Shown: in pieces, positions 1 to 7,294 of the stretch | Position numbering within the stretch: position 1 is the first letter of the stretch | Layout of the letters: the number at the start of each line of letters is the position of its first letter | From: Rickettsiales bacterium | GTDB lineage: Bacteria; Pseudomonadota; Alphaproteobacteria; Methylaequorales; Methylaequoraceae | Reading direction: 5' to 3' | Length of the DNA stretch: 17,101 nucleotides | Assembly: GCA_002715305.1 (NCBI GenBank) | Contig: PAYV01000035.1 | Location: 1 to 17,101, forward strand | Translations under genes and position numbers: made by a program | Notes under the pieces: model-generated | Databases searched by the model: none | What the model was told of the DNA's origin: nothing | The model's input: only the letters and a program-made list of their open reading frames with translations

Positions 1-432
1 ATTTTCAATATCGACTATATGAACTGCCGCTCCAGCGGTTCCAAAATAAACTCTGTTACCCTTTAGCTCCATATCGAATTTTTCTTCTCGTCCGTAAAGA
101 GTGATATTCTTTTTTGCTTTATCAAGCATATCTTCAACTAAAGATCTTGGGTATCGTAGTCTGCCATCATCACCAAGGAGTGCCCCTGCCCTCACCATAT
201 GGTTTATGCCTGACTTTGGAGCTTGTGATAAACCAATTGTTTCTAAAGCATCCAGTGCAGCGCTATAGATTTTTTGCTCATCACTAGCACTTAGGGGCCT
301 ATAATGACCTCCTTCCATCCCAGGCCTGACTGGCCTCAAATTTTCTGCGAGTGGAGAGGATCTCAAAGCCCTTCTGGCAGCCCTTCCACCTGATCTTGAA
401 CCTCTCTTTTCAATTTCTTTAGTTGTAGACAT
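1..432 (-). CDS. MttB-family (trimethylamine/betaine-type) methyltransferase, N-terminal part
   Basis: Translation from the ATG at 432-430 gives 144 codons, open to the window edge, so the C-terminal two thirds or more is missing. The start is supported by AGGTGA at 439-444, six bases upstream. The first ~30 residues are basic and Gly/Ala/Arg-rich (GGRAARRALR), then comes a segment (LRPVRPGMEGGHY, later ALDALETIG and GTAGAAVHIVDIEN) that I recognise from MttB-like proteins (COG5598) of marine Rhodobacterales. Characterised members move a methyl group from trimethylamine (pyrrolysine enzymes) or glycine betaine (MtgB-type, no pyrrolysine) to a corrinoid protein. The catalytic region is outside the window, so the pyrrolysine question cannot be judged. 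It lies 22 bases downstream of two DMGDH-like genes, which argues for methylated-amine demethylation. Family call good; substrate inferred. Confidence 0.82.
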   Translation of the reverse strand, partial: MSTTKEIEKRGSRSGGRAARRALRSSPLAENLRPVRPGMEGGHYRPLSASDEQKIYSAALDALETIGLSQAPKSGINHMVRAGALLGDDGRLRYPRSLVEDMLDKAKKNITLYGREEKFDMELKGNRVYFGTAGAAVHIVDIEN

Positions 433-438
433 TTTAGA

Positions 439-444
439 TCACCT
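439..444 (-). promoter_or_regulatory. Ribosome binding site of the MttB-like gene
   Basis: AGGTGA read on the minus strand, six bases before the ATG at 432. It fixes the start of this gene within the 22-base gap that follows the upstream stop codon. Confidence 0.7.
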
Positions 445-454
445 CATTATAAAC

Positions 455-2896
455 CTACATTTTCACGCGCTCTGCTTTAGGGTCATAAAGTGGTTTAAAT
501 GAAACACTTGCTTTTACAATTTCACCAGCAATATCAATTTCATAATTTGATTTCATCAGCTCTTCTTTAGTTTCACCCTTAGAAGGTATGTACCCGAGAC
601 CTATAGCAGAACCAATATGATGCCCGTAATTTGCTGAAGTAAGATATGAGACTACTTCTCCATCTCTAATTATAGGCTCATTATGAAACAGCATTTGTTC
701 AGAGTTTAACAGCTTAAATTGTGCTAACCTCCGATTAAGCCCCTCCACTTTTTTTTCTAAAACCGCTTCTTTCCCAATAAATGTATCTTTTGTTTTGCTA
801 ACAGTAAAACCCATTCCAGCCTCTAAAATGTGATCCTCATCAGTAATATCATGACCAAAATGTCTAAAACCCTTTTCAATTCTACAACTATCTAAAGTAT
901 GAATACCGCAAAGTTTCAGATCATAATCAGTACCCGCTTTCTCTATCTCTTCAAAAACATGACAAGCCATTTCAGAACTAACATAAAGCTCCCAACCCAA
1001 TTCACCAACGTAACTTATACGATGCGCTCGTGCCAAACCAAACCCAATTTCTATCTCTTTAGCAAAACTAAAGGGATGAGCATCATTAGAAAAATCATTA
1101 GGACTAATGTTCTCTAAAATTTTTCTACTATTTGGCCCCATTAATACAAGCACACTTTCAGCAGAAGAAAAATCAATAATGGATACTGCAAATCCCTTTT
1201 TATGCTTTTTCAACCAGCTTAAGTCCCTCTGTAATGTGGCTCCTGGGACCACTAGCAAGTAACTCTCAGATGAAAGTCGGGTCACTGTCAGATCACATTC
1301 AATACCGCCTCGTTTATTAAGCATTTGGGTATAAATTATCTTACCTGGTATTACGTCAACATCACTACAGCAAATATATTGCAAGAACTTACATGAGTCC
1401 TTGCCTTCTATGCGAATTTTTCCAAAACTAGTCATGTCAAATAGACCAGCCGTTTCCCTTACAGCTTCATGCTCCTCTTTATGGTTTTTAAACCAATTTT
1501 GTTTACCCCAATCGTACACGTAATGATTTTCCTGATCTTTTCTAGCAAACCAATTGGCTCTTTCCCAACCCGCAATTTCTCCAAAAACAGCACCTCGCTC
1601 TTTCAGATGTTGATGAAGAGGTGATCGCCTAATATTTCTTGCAGACTCAACTTGTCGATACGGATAATGGTCAGCATACAATAAACCCAATGTTTCTTTT
1701 ACCCTCTCTCGTAGGTACAATTTATTTCTTTGAAAAGGCTGAGCTCTTCTTATATCTACATCCCATAAATCAAAAGGCGGTTCTCCGTCGTTAATCCATT
1801 GCGCAAGTGCCATTCCAGCACCTCCAGAAGAGATTATGCCAATAGAATTATAACCTGCAGCAACCCAAAACCCAGGTAACTCTGGAGCTTCACCAAGATA
1901 GTATTTATCATCAGGTGTGAAACTTTCTGGGCCATTAAAGAATGTCTGTATACCATATTCTGACATTATAGGCACTCTAGATATAGCCTTTTCTAGAACC
2001 GGTTCAAAATGATCAAAATCTTCAGGAAGTTCGTCAAAACAAAAGTCCTCCGGAATCCCCTTCATCCCCCAAGGCTTGGCGTTTGGCTCAAATGCGCCTA
2101 ACATGATTCTACCTGCATCCTCCTTGTAATACGCATATTCGTCTGGAACCCTGAGAACTGGAAGCTTTTTCAGAGAATTTATAGGCTCGGTTAAAATGTA
2201 AAAGTGTTCACAAGCATGTAATGGTACGGTCACACCAACTAACTCTCCCAATTCTCTGGCCCACATGCCGGCACAATTAGCTACTATTTCTGTAGAAATT
2301 GACCCCTTATCATCACTGGTTTCCCAATGAACTTTGTTAACCCTGCCATTATGGGTTGAAATACCTGAGACCTTCACGTCTTCAAAAATTTTTACGCCGT
2401 TTTGTTTAGCACCTTTCGCAAGAGCCATTGCAATATTTGCTGGATCACATTGTCCATCTTTTGGCAAATGAACTGCAGCTTTTACATCTTCTACGTTCAG
2501 TAAAGGATATTTCGTCTTGAGCTCAGAACATGATATTTCATTTACTTCCACATCAAAAGCCCGAGCCATCGAAGCCTGTCGCAAGATTTCCTCTCTCCTA
2601 TGATCTGTCAATGCAATAGTCAGTGATCCATTTTGCCTCATTCCCGTTGAAACGCCAGTCTCAGACTCTAGTTTTGTGTAAAGATCAGCAGAATATTTTG
2701 CAAGTCGGGTCATATTTAAATTGGCCCTTAATTGACCAATCAACCCGGCTGCGTGCCAAGTAGTACCACTTGTCAATTTCTTTCGTTCTAAAAGAACGAT
2801 ATCTTTCCAACCTAATTTTGCTAGGTGGTAGGCTAATGAGCATCCAGAAACTCCTCCACCAATAATAACAACCCTAGCATGTGTGGGAATATTCAT
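455..2896 (-). CDS. Sarcosine/dimethylglycine dehydrogenase-like FAD + GcvT fusion protein
   Basis: 813 residues from the ATG at 2896-2894. This start overlaps the upstream TGA as ATGA and places the FAD motif at the expected N-terminal position; an upstream in-frame ATG (2959) would overlap the previous gene by 67 bases and add 21 residues lacking family character. Domains in order: FAD-binding DAO domain (GGGVSG at 13-18; WHAAG with His48 matching the covalent-flavin His of DMGDH/SARDH; roughly 1-395), linker FAO_M domain, then GcvT (FDMTSFGKIRIEG, SYVGELGWELYV) and GcvT C-terminal domain. The C-terminus (IGLGYIPSKG, PLYDPKAERVK) resembles SARDH more than DMGDH. The family oxidatively demethylates N-methylglycines, and its folate domain traps the one-carbon unit as methylene-THF. 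Sarcosine as substrate is inferred; other N-methyl amines are possible. Confidence 0.85.
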   Translation of the reverse strand: MNIPTHARVVIIGGGVSGCSLAYHLAKLGWKDIVLLERKKLTSGTTWHAAGLIGQLRANLNMTRLAKYSADLYTKLESETGVSTGMRQNGSLTIALTDHRREEILRQASMARAFDVEVNEISCSELKTKYPLLNVEDVKAAVHLPKDGQCDPANIAMALAKGAKQNGVKIFEDVKVSGISTHNGRVNKVHWETSDDKGSISTEIVANCAGMWARELGELVGVTVPLHACEHFYILTEPINSLKKLPVLRVPDEYAYYKEDAGRIMLGAFEPNAKPWGMKGIPEDFCFDELPEDFDHFEPVLEKAISRVPIMSEYGIQTFFNGPESFTPDDKYYLGEAPELPGFWVAAGYNSIGIISSGGAGMALAQWINDGEPPFDLWDVDIRRAQPFQRNKLYLRERVKETLGLLYADHYPYRQVESARNIRRSPLHQHLKERGAVFGEIAGWERANWFARKDQENHYVYDWGKQNWFKNHKEEHEAVRETAGLFDMTSFGKIRIEGKDSCKFLQYICCSDVDVIPGKIIYTQMLNKRGGIECDLTVTRLSSESYLLVVPGATLQRDLSWLKKHKKGFAVSIIDFSSAESVLVLMGPNSRKILENISPNDFSNDAHPFSFAKEIEIGFGLARAHRISYVGELGWELYVSSEMACHVFEEIEKAGTDYDLKLCGIHTLDSCRIEKGFRHFGHDITDEDHILEAGMGFTVSKTKDTFIGKEAVLEKKVEGLNRRLAQFKLLNSEQMLFHNEPIIRDGEVVSYLTSANYGHHIGSAIGLGYIPSKGETKEELMKSNYEIDIAGEIVKASVSFKPLYDPKAERVKM

Positions 2897-5343
2897 TGTT
2901 TTAATCTTAGATTTTGAGGATCCCACAGCGGTTCTTGTCCGTGAACTGTTGCTTCGCACCTTTGTCCGTAAATTTCAACTTCGACCTTGTTTCCTTTACT
3001 TGCAAATTCTGTTTTCAACATACATAAAGCTATAGAGTCATTTACACGATAACCCCACGCTCCCGATGTAACCTCTCCTATAACTTCATCCTTATGCCAA
3101 ATAGTACTCATGTAGGGGGCATCACAACCGTTTGCTTTCACCTTAAGAATCGTAAAACTTTTTTGTGATCCCAATTGCTTTTCAATTTGTAATGCTTTCT
3201 TCCCTCTAAAATCACAATCTTTATCAAATTTAATAAATCTATCCAGGCCGGCCTCAAGTAAGGAATAGTCAGTTGATAGATCCCCCTTCCATGCTCTATA
3301 GCCTTTCTCAATCCTCAATGAATTGAGTGCAAACATACCAAATGGCTTTACATCCATTTCTAAAATTTTTTGGTATATCTTTAATGCATTTCCGTTATCT
3401 ACATGGATTTCCCAACCAAGTTCCCCAGCGAAGGAAACACGCGCGAGCATCACCTCAGTGTCCATAATTTTTGCTCTCTGGTGGGTCAACCAACCCAACT
3501 CTAGGTCAGCATCAGAAATTTTTCTCAATAAATTTCTGGAATTCGGCCCCGTGACGATAAAAGTTGAAATAGCATCACTGGTATCAATTATCTGTACATC
3601 CATTCCATCAGAGATACCATCTTTCAGTAGTTCGTAATCATGCCACTGAGCTGTAGCTGCAGTAATAAGCGTAAAGGATTTCTCAGCATGCCTGAACATA
3701 GACATCTCAGTTAAAATTTTTCCACGATCATCTGAGAAATATGCTAAATTCAATCTACCTATTTTAGGCAAAGAACCTGTTATTAATTTACTCAAGAATA
3801 TGTCCGAGCTACTTCCACTCACTTCAAATCTAGAAAACCCTGGAAGATCTAAAATCCCCACATGGTCCCTTACTGCTTCACACTCTTCTTTTATCCTCAG
3901 TTCCCATGGTCCAGATCTACTCCAGGTATGGGTTGACTTAAAAGATACATCGTCTCCCTCTTGTGCAAACCAATTGGCCCGCTCCCAACCATTGTAAGCA
4001 CCCATTTGGCCACCTAGTTTCCTTATCTCTTCGTGGACTGGCGATTTTCGACGATCTGGAGCTGCCGGCCACCTCATCCACGGAAAGTGCATACCATACT
4101 CATGGCCATAAACCTCCATTCCCTTCTCTACACAATATTGATGATCTGTGAAATCGGTGAATCTTCGTGGGTCACATGACCACATATCCCATTCAGTTGA
4201 ACCCTCTACCATCCATTCTGAAAGAACCTTGCCAGCACCACCACCTTGGGCAATACCAAACGTAAACACACATGCCTCAAAAGCGTTTGGAACACCAGGC
4301 ATTGGTCCTATCAATGGATTCCCATCAGGTGTATATGGTATTGGACCATTTATTACACGAGAAATACCTGCCGACGCAAGCAATGGTACTCGTGCCATCG
4401 CATCTTCAACGTACCACTCAAGTCTATCCAAATCGTCTGGGTATAGTTGAAAACTAAAATCTTCTGGCATTGGGTCATCATGTGTATCCCAATGCGCCTT
4501 GCAATTCCTTTCGTAGGGACCCAAATTAAAGCCATTTTTTTCTTGTCTTAAATAATAGGAAGAGTCTACATCTCTAAGTAAAGGAAGTTTATGCCCAACT
4601 TCTTTCGACCAACGCTCAATTTCAGGTACTTGCTCCGAAACTATATACTGGTGACTCATTACCATCATAGGTAACTTACGCCCTCCAAAAGGTCTGAACC
4701 AATCTGCTACTCTCTGAGCATAATACCCAGCAGCATTTACAACAAATTCGCATCTTATATCACCTTTATCAGTCTTAACTAGCCATTCGTCGTCGATACG
4801 GTCTACGCCGGTGGCAGAGCAAAACCTTACAATATTCGCACCCATGTCTCGTGCACCTTTTGCTAGCGCTTGTGTCAATTGCGATGGGTCAATATCACCA
4901 TCGGCAGGATCATAGAGAGCGCCCTTCAGGTCATGTAATTCAATGAATGGGTACTTATTTTTTATTTCAGAGGAGCTTAGTATCTCCAAATCCATTCCTT
5001 GGTAAATACCCATCCCTTTAGCTCTCTGAAATTCCTGCATTCTTTCAGCATTATGGGCCAATCTTATTGATCCGGTCACGTGATAATTCATTGGGTAATT
5101 CACCTCTTCACCCAATTGGCTATACAGTTCAGTGGAATACCTTTGCATGTTCATAATTGACCAACTTGTTGAAAAGGTGGGTACATTGCCCGCAGCATGC
5201 CACGTCGAGCCAGCAGTTAACTCATTTTTTTCTAATAATACACAGTCAGTCCAACCCTTTTTTGCCAGATGGTAAAGGCATGAGGTTCCAACTACTCCCC
5301 CTCCAATAATTACAACTTTAGAATGCGATGGTAGATTGCTCAT
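2893..5343 (-). CDS. Dimethylglycine dehydrogenase-like FAD + GcvT fusion protein
   Basis: 816 residues from the ATG at 5343-5341, chosen because AGGGGGAG lies four bases upstream and the protein then begins directly before the FAD fold; an in-frame ATG at 5382 lacks this. The DAO/FAD domain has GGGVVG (14-19), GSTWHAAG with His49 in the covalent-FAD position, and YTPDGNPLIGP near 337-347. FAO_M follows, then a GcvT domain from about residue 440 (LDLPGFSRFEVSG, SFAGELGWEIHV, NSLRIEKGYRAW) and GcvT_C ending HGQEPLWDPQNLRLKQ. The C-terminal half resembles mammalian DMGDH as I remember it. Expected reaction: N,N-dimethylglycine to sarcosine with transfer of the methyl-derived carbon to tetrahydrofolate, electrons leaving to an ETF or similar acceptor. 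First gene of the operon with the SARDH-like and MttB-like genes. Substrate assignment is family-level. Confidence 0.86.
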   Translation of the reverse strand: MSNLPSHSKVVIIGGGVVGTSCLYHLAKKGWTDCVLLEKNELTAGSTWHAAGNVPTFSTSWSIMNMQRYSTELYSQLGEEVNYPMNYHVTGSIRLAHNAERMQEFQRAKGMGIYQGMDLEILSSSEIKNKYPFIELHDLKGALYDPADGDIDPSQLTQALAKGARDMGANIVRFCSATGVDRIDDEWLVKTDKGDIRCEFVVNAAGYYAQRVADWFRPFGGRKLPMMVMSHQYIVSEQVPEIERWSKEVGHKLPLLRDVDSSYYLRQEKNGFNLGPYERNCKAHWDTHDDPMPEDFSFQLYPDDLDRLEWYVEDAMARVPLLASAGISRVINGPIPYTPDGNPLIGPMPGVPNAFEACVFTFGIAQGGGAGKVLSEWMVEGSTEWDMWSCDPRRFTDFTDHQYCVEKGMEVYGHEYGMHFPWMRWPAAPDRRKSPVHEEIRKLGGQMGAYNGWERANWFAQEGDDVSFKSTHTWSRSGPWELRIKEECEAVRDHVGILDLPGFSRFEVSGSSSDIFLSKLITGSLPKIGRLNLAYFSDDRGKILTEMSMFRHAEKSFTLITAATAQWHDYELLKDGISDGMDVQIIDTSDAISTFIVTGPNSRNLLRKISDADLELGWLTHQRAKIMDTEVMLARVSFAGELGWEIHVDNGNALKIYQKILEMDVKPFGMFALNSLRIEKGYRAWKGDLSTDYSLLEAGLDRFIKFDKDCDFRGKKALQIEKQLGSQKSFTILKVKANGCDAPYMSTIWHKDEVIGEVTSGAWGYRVNDSIALCMLKTEFASKGNKVEVEIYGQRCEATVHGQEPLWDPQNLRLKQ

Positions 5344-5345
5344 AA

Positions 5346-5355
5346 AACTCCCCCT
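5346..5355 (-). promoter_or_regulatory. Strong ribosome binding site of the DMGDH-like gene
   Basis: The minus strand reads AAAGGGGGAG and then a short T-rich spacer before the ATG at 5343. This purine tract decides in favour of the internal Met over the ATG 39 bases upstream. Confidence 0.7.
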
Positions 5356-5406
5356 TTTATCAACAACATTATTGAACACCATTTGATTGTGAAATCAAAC
5401 CTTTTT

Positions 5407-5439
5407 TGAAGAAAAAATTAAAAACACTGAAGAAAAAAT
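5407..5439. repeat. 12-base direct repeat with 21-base period upstream of the DMGDH-like gene
   Basis: TGAAGAAAAAAT occurs at 5407-5418 and again at 5428-5439. The start-to-start distance is 21 bases, two helical turns, so both copies face the same side of the DNA. The second copy overlaps the spacer of the dyad at 5424-5444. It could be a tandem protein-binding site, but A-rich repeats arise easily in AT-rich DNA. Confidence 0.45.
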
Positions 5440-5444
5440 AGTGT
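5424..5444. promoter_or_regulatory. Candidate LysR-type operator (T-N11-A dyad)
   Basis: ACACT (5424-5428) and AGTGT (5440-5444) form a perfect five-base dyad with an eleven-base spacer, the shape of a LysR-family box (T-N11-A). It lies in the divergent gap between the amine-demethylation operon and the sulfatase gene. No LysR-type gene is in the window. The position relative to any promoter is uncertain and the arms are short, so this is a suggestion only. Confidence 0.3.
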
Positions 5445-5460
5445 AGCGTACTCCTAAATA

Positions 5461-5488
5461 ATTTTAATCAATTAGAATGCCCTATCAA
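5461..5488 (-). promoter_or_regulatory. Candidate sigma-70 promoter for the DMGDH operon
   Basis: On the minus strand TTGATA (5488-5483) is separated by 16 bases from TAAAAT (5466-5461); each matches five of six consensus bases. Transcription would begin roughly 110 bases upstream of the DMGDH-like ATG, giving a leader that contains the direct repeat and the T-N11-A dyad. In DNA this AT-rich, promoter-like pairs occur by chance. Confidence 0.3.
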
Positions 5489-5542
5489 AATAAATTTACG
5501 ACTTCTCGAAAGTATCCTATATTTGTAGTTTAATTAAATTAT

Positions 5543-5566
5543 ATCTGATATATTTTATGATGAGAT
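5543..5566. promoter_or_regulatory. Imperfect palindrome just upstream of the sulfatase gene
   Basis: ATCTGAT (5543-5549) and ATGAGAT (5560-5566) are inverted copies matching at six of seven positions with ten bases between them. The dyad sits 18 bases before the ATG at 5585 and could be an operator. A TATATT resembling a -10 box lies inside it (5549-5554) but no good -35 box is visible. Confidence 0.22.
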
Positions 5567-5584
5567 GCAATTAGAAATTAAATC

Positions 5585-7279
5585 ATGACAAAATCCAATT
5601 CACCGAAGAACATCTTGTTTATAATGTTTGATCAACTAAGGTTTGACTACCTTAGTTGTTACGGACATCCAACACTAGAAACTCCAAACATAGATAAAAT
5701 TGCCCAACAAGGTGTAAGATTCACAAATGCCTATGTGCAATCACCAGTATGTGGCTCATCTCGAATGAGTTACTATACAGGTAGATATGTTCACAGTCAT
5801 GGAGCAGCGTTCAACAACTTCCCACTGAAAGCGGGAGAGCAGACCATAGGGGATCATCTGAGAAAAATTGGCGTAAACGCATTTCTTTTAGGGAAAACCC
5901 ACATGAAAGTTGATTCAGAAGGTTTAGAAAGGCTAGGTATATCTAAAGAGAGTATTATCGGCGCAAGGATAGCTGAATGTGGGTTTGATGCAATAATGAG
6001 AGATGATGGCCTTTGGGCCGAAGGTCCTGACGGATTCTATGCCGAGATGAAGTCTCCATACAACGAATATCTGAAATCAAAAGGATATAGTGGGCATAAT
6101 CCATGGTCATCTCATGCAAATGCTGGGATTACCCAATCGGGGAATGTAGCCTCCGGTTGGTTTATGAAGAATGCTAGACTTCCGGCAAACATAAGAGAAG
6201 AGGATAGTGAAACTCCTTGGCTAACCACCCAAATGATAAACTTCTTAAACCAAGAGTCTAAAAAAAAGTCAGCGGATAAAAATCCGTGGTTAATGCATCT
6301 ATCGTATATCAAACCACACTGGCCGTATATCGTACCGGCTCCCTACAACTCGATGTATACCAAAGATGATATTCTACCGGTAAATCGATCAGAAAATGAG
6401 ATCACACAAGGAGTAAATCCAATTTATAAAGCCTTTACAGAGAATATAATTGGAAAGGCGTTCAAAAAAGATGAGGTTAGGGAGGAAGTGATTCCAGCCT
6501 ACATGGGCTTAATAAAGCAATGTGACGACCAAATGGGTCGCCTCTTCAATCATATGACAAAGCTTGGATATATGGAAAATACTATGATAGTCATTTGTTC
6601 AGACCATGGAGACTACTTGGGAGACCATTGGTTGGGGGAAAAGGATTTATTCCATGAGCCCTCAGTGAAAACACCATTAATCATTTATGATCCTTCTAAA
6701 GAAGCAAATTCTTCAAGAGGGAAATCGGTCGATTTATTGGTCGAGTCTATAGACTTAGCAGCTACTTTTGTTGACAGCTATGGTGAAAAAATACCTTCTC
6801 ACATTTTAGAGGGATATTCATTGTTACCAATTATACATTCAAAAAATACAAAGTATTGGCGTGAATTCGTTGTTAGCGAGTACGATTATTCAACTAGTGG
6901 AATTCCCAAAAAATTAAATATCTCAGCTAAAGACGCACGCTTGTTTATGGTATTTGATGGAAGGTACAAGTTAATTCATGCAGAAGGAAATTTCCAACCT
7001 ATGATTTTTGATTTATATAACGATCCTGATGAAATTAACGACTTAAATGCACAAATCAATACAAATCATAGAGTACAAAAGGTTGTAGAAAGACTTTACG
7101 AATATCTAGCTAGGTGGTCTAGGAGGCCATCTCAAAGAACAACAGTATCGGAATATGATATTTTAGAAATGCGTGGGCAAAGTCAAAAGAGAGGTATTAC
7201 ATTAGGACTGTACGATGGCTCAGAAATCGATCCAGCCCTCTACAAAAAATATAAAGGAAAGGCGAAGAAAATTATATAA
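5585..7279 (+). CDS. Sulfatase-superfamily hydrolase (arylsulfatase / phosphonate monoester hydrolase-like)
   Basis: 564 residues. The alkaline-phosphatase-fold sulfatase core is visible: metal residues Asp16 and Gln17 (FDQLR), Cys56 in SPVCGSSRMSYYTGR as the formylglycine position with Arg60, GKTH (Lys104, His106), His245 in KPHWPY, SDHGD (Asp340, His341) and Lys353. The HLSYIKPHWPY...APYNSMY stretch is like the phosphonate monoester hydrolase/arylsulfatase subgroup. Such enzymes hydrolyse sulfate or phosphonate esters after a formylglycine-generating enzyme modifies the Cys. The Pro of CxPxR is replaced by Ser58. No signal peptide is seen, so a cytoplasmic location is likely. It is divergent from the amine-demethylation operon, so its ester might contain a methylated amine such as choline sulfate, but the motif is not that of typical choline sulfatase (CAPAR). 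The ribosome binding site is weak. Substrate unknown. Confidence 0.85.
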   Translation: MTKSNSPKNILFIMFDQLRFDYLSCYGHPTLETPNIDKIAQQGVRFTNAYVQSPVCGSSRMSYYTGRYVHSHGAAFNNFPLKAGEQTIGDHLRKIGVNAFLLGKTHMKVDSEGLERLGISKESIIGARIAECGFDAIMRDDGLWAEGPDGFYAEMKSPYNEYLKSKGYSGHNPWSSHANAGITQSGNVASGWFMKNARLPANIREEDSETPWLTTQMINFLNQESKKKSADKNPWLMHLSYIKPHWPYIVPAPYNSMYTKDDILPVNRSENEITQGVNPIYKAFTENIIGKAFKKDEVREEVIPAYMGLIKQCDDQMGRLFNHMTKLGYMENTMIVICSDHGDYLGDHWLGEKDLFHEPSVKTPLIIYDPSKEANSSRGKSVDLLVESIDLAATFVDSYGEKIPSHILEGYSLLPIIHSKNTKYWREFVVSEYDYSTSGIPKKLNISAKDARLFMVFDGRYKLIHAEGNFQPMIFDLYNDPDEINDLNAQINTNHRVQKVVERLYEYLARWSRRPSQRTTVSEYDILEMRGQSQKRGITLGLYDGSEIDPALYKKYKGKAKKII

Positions 7280-7294
7280 TCAGTATGATACTGA
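7280..7294 (-). terminator. Short inverted repeat at the convergent gene junction
   Basis: TCAGTA and TACTGA flank a TGA spacer, forming a perfect six-base dyad that starts on the stop codon of the methyltransferase gene. On the minus strand the repeat is followed by a T-rich tract (TTATATAATTTT), as in a weak intrinsic terminator for that strand. The stem is AT-rich, short and has a minimal loop, so its function is doubtful. Confidence 0.25.

Noticed and set aside
899..1117. 72-codon plus-strand open frame
   Set aside because: Antisense to the GcvT domain of the SARDH-like gene with no independent support.
2897..2959. N-terminal extension of the SARDH-like protein from the ATG at 2959
   Set aside because: It would overlap the upstream gene by 67 bases and adds Ser/Arg-rich residues without family character; the ATGA overlap start at 2896 fits better.
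3323..4535. Several overlapping open frames antisense to, or out of frame with, the DMGDH-like gene
   Set aside because: They have no ribosome binding sites, no family resemblance and lie fully inside a well-supported gene; they are shadows.
5344..5382. N-terminal extension of the DMGDH-like protein from the ATG at 5382
   Set aside because: The strong AGGGGGAG before the ATG at 5343 would lie inside the coding sequence, and the extra 13 residues are not part of the FAD fold.
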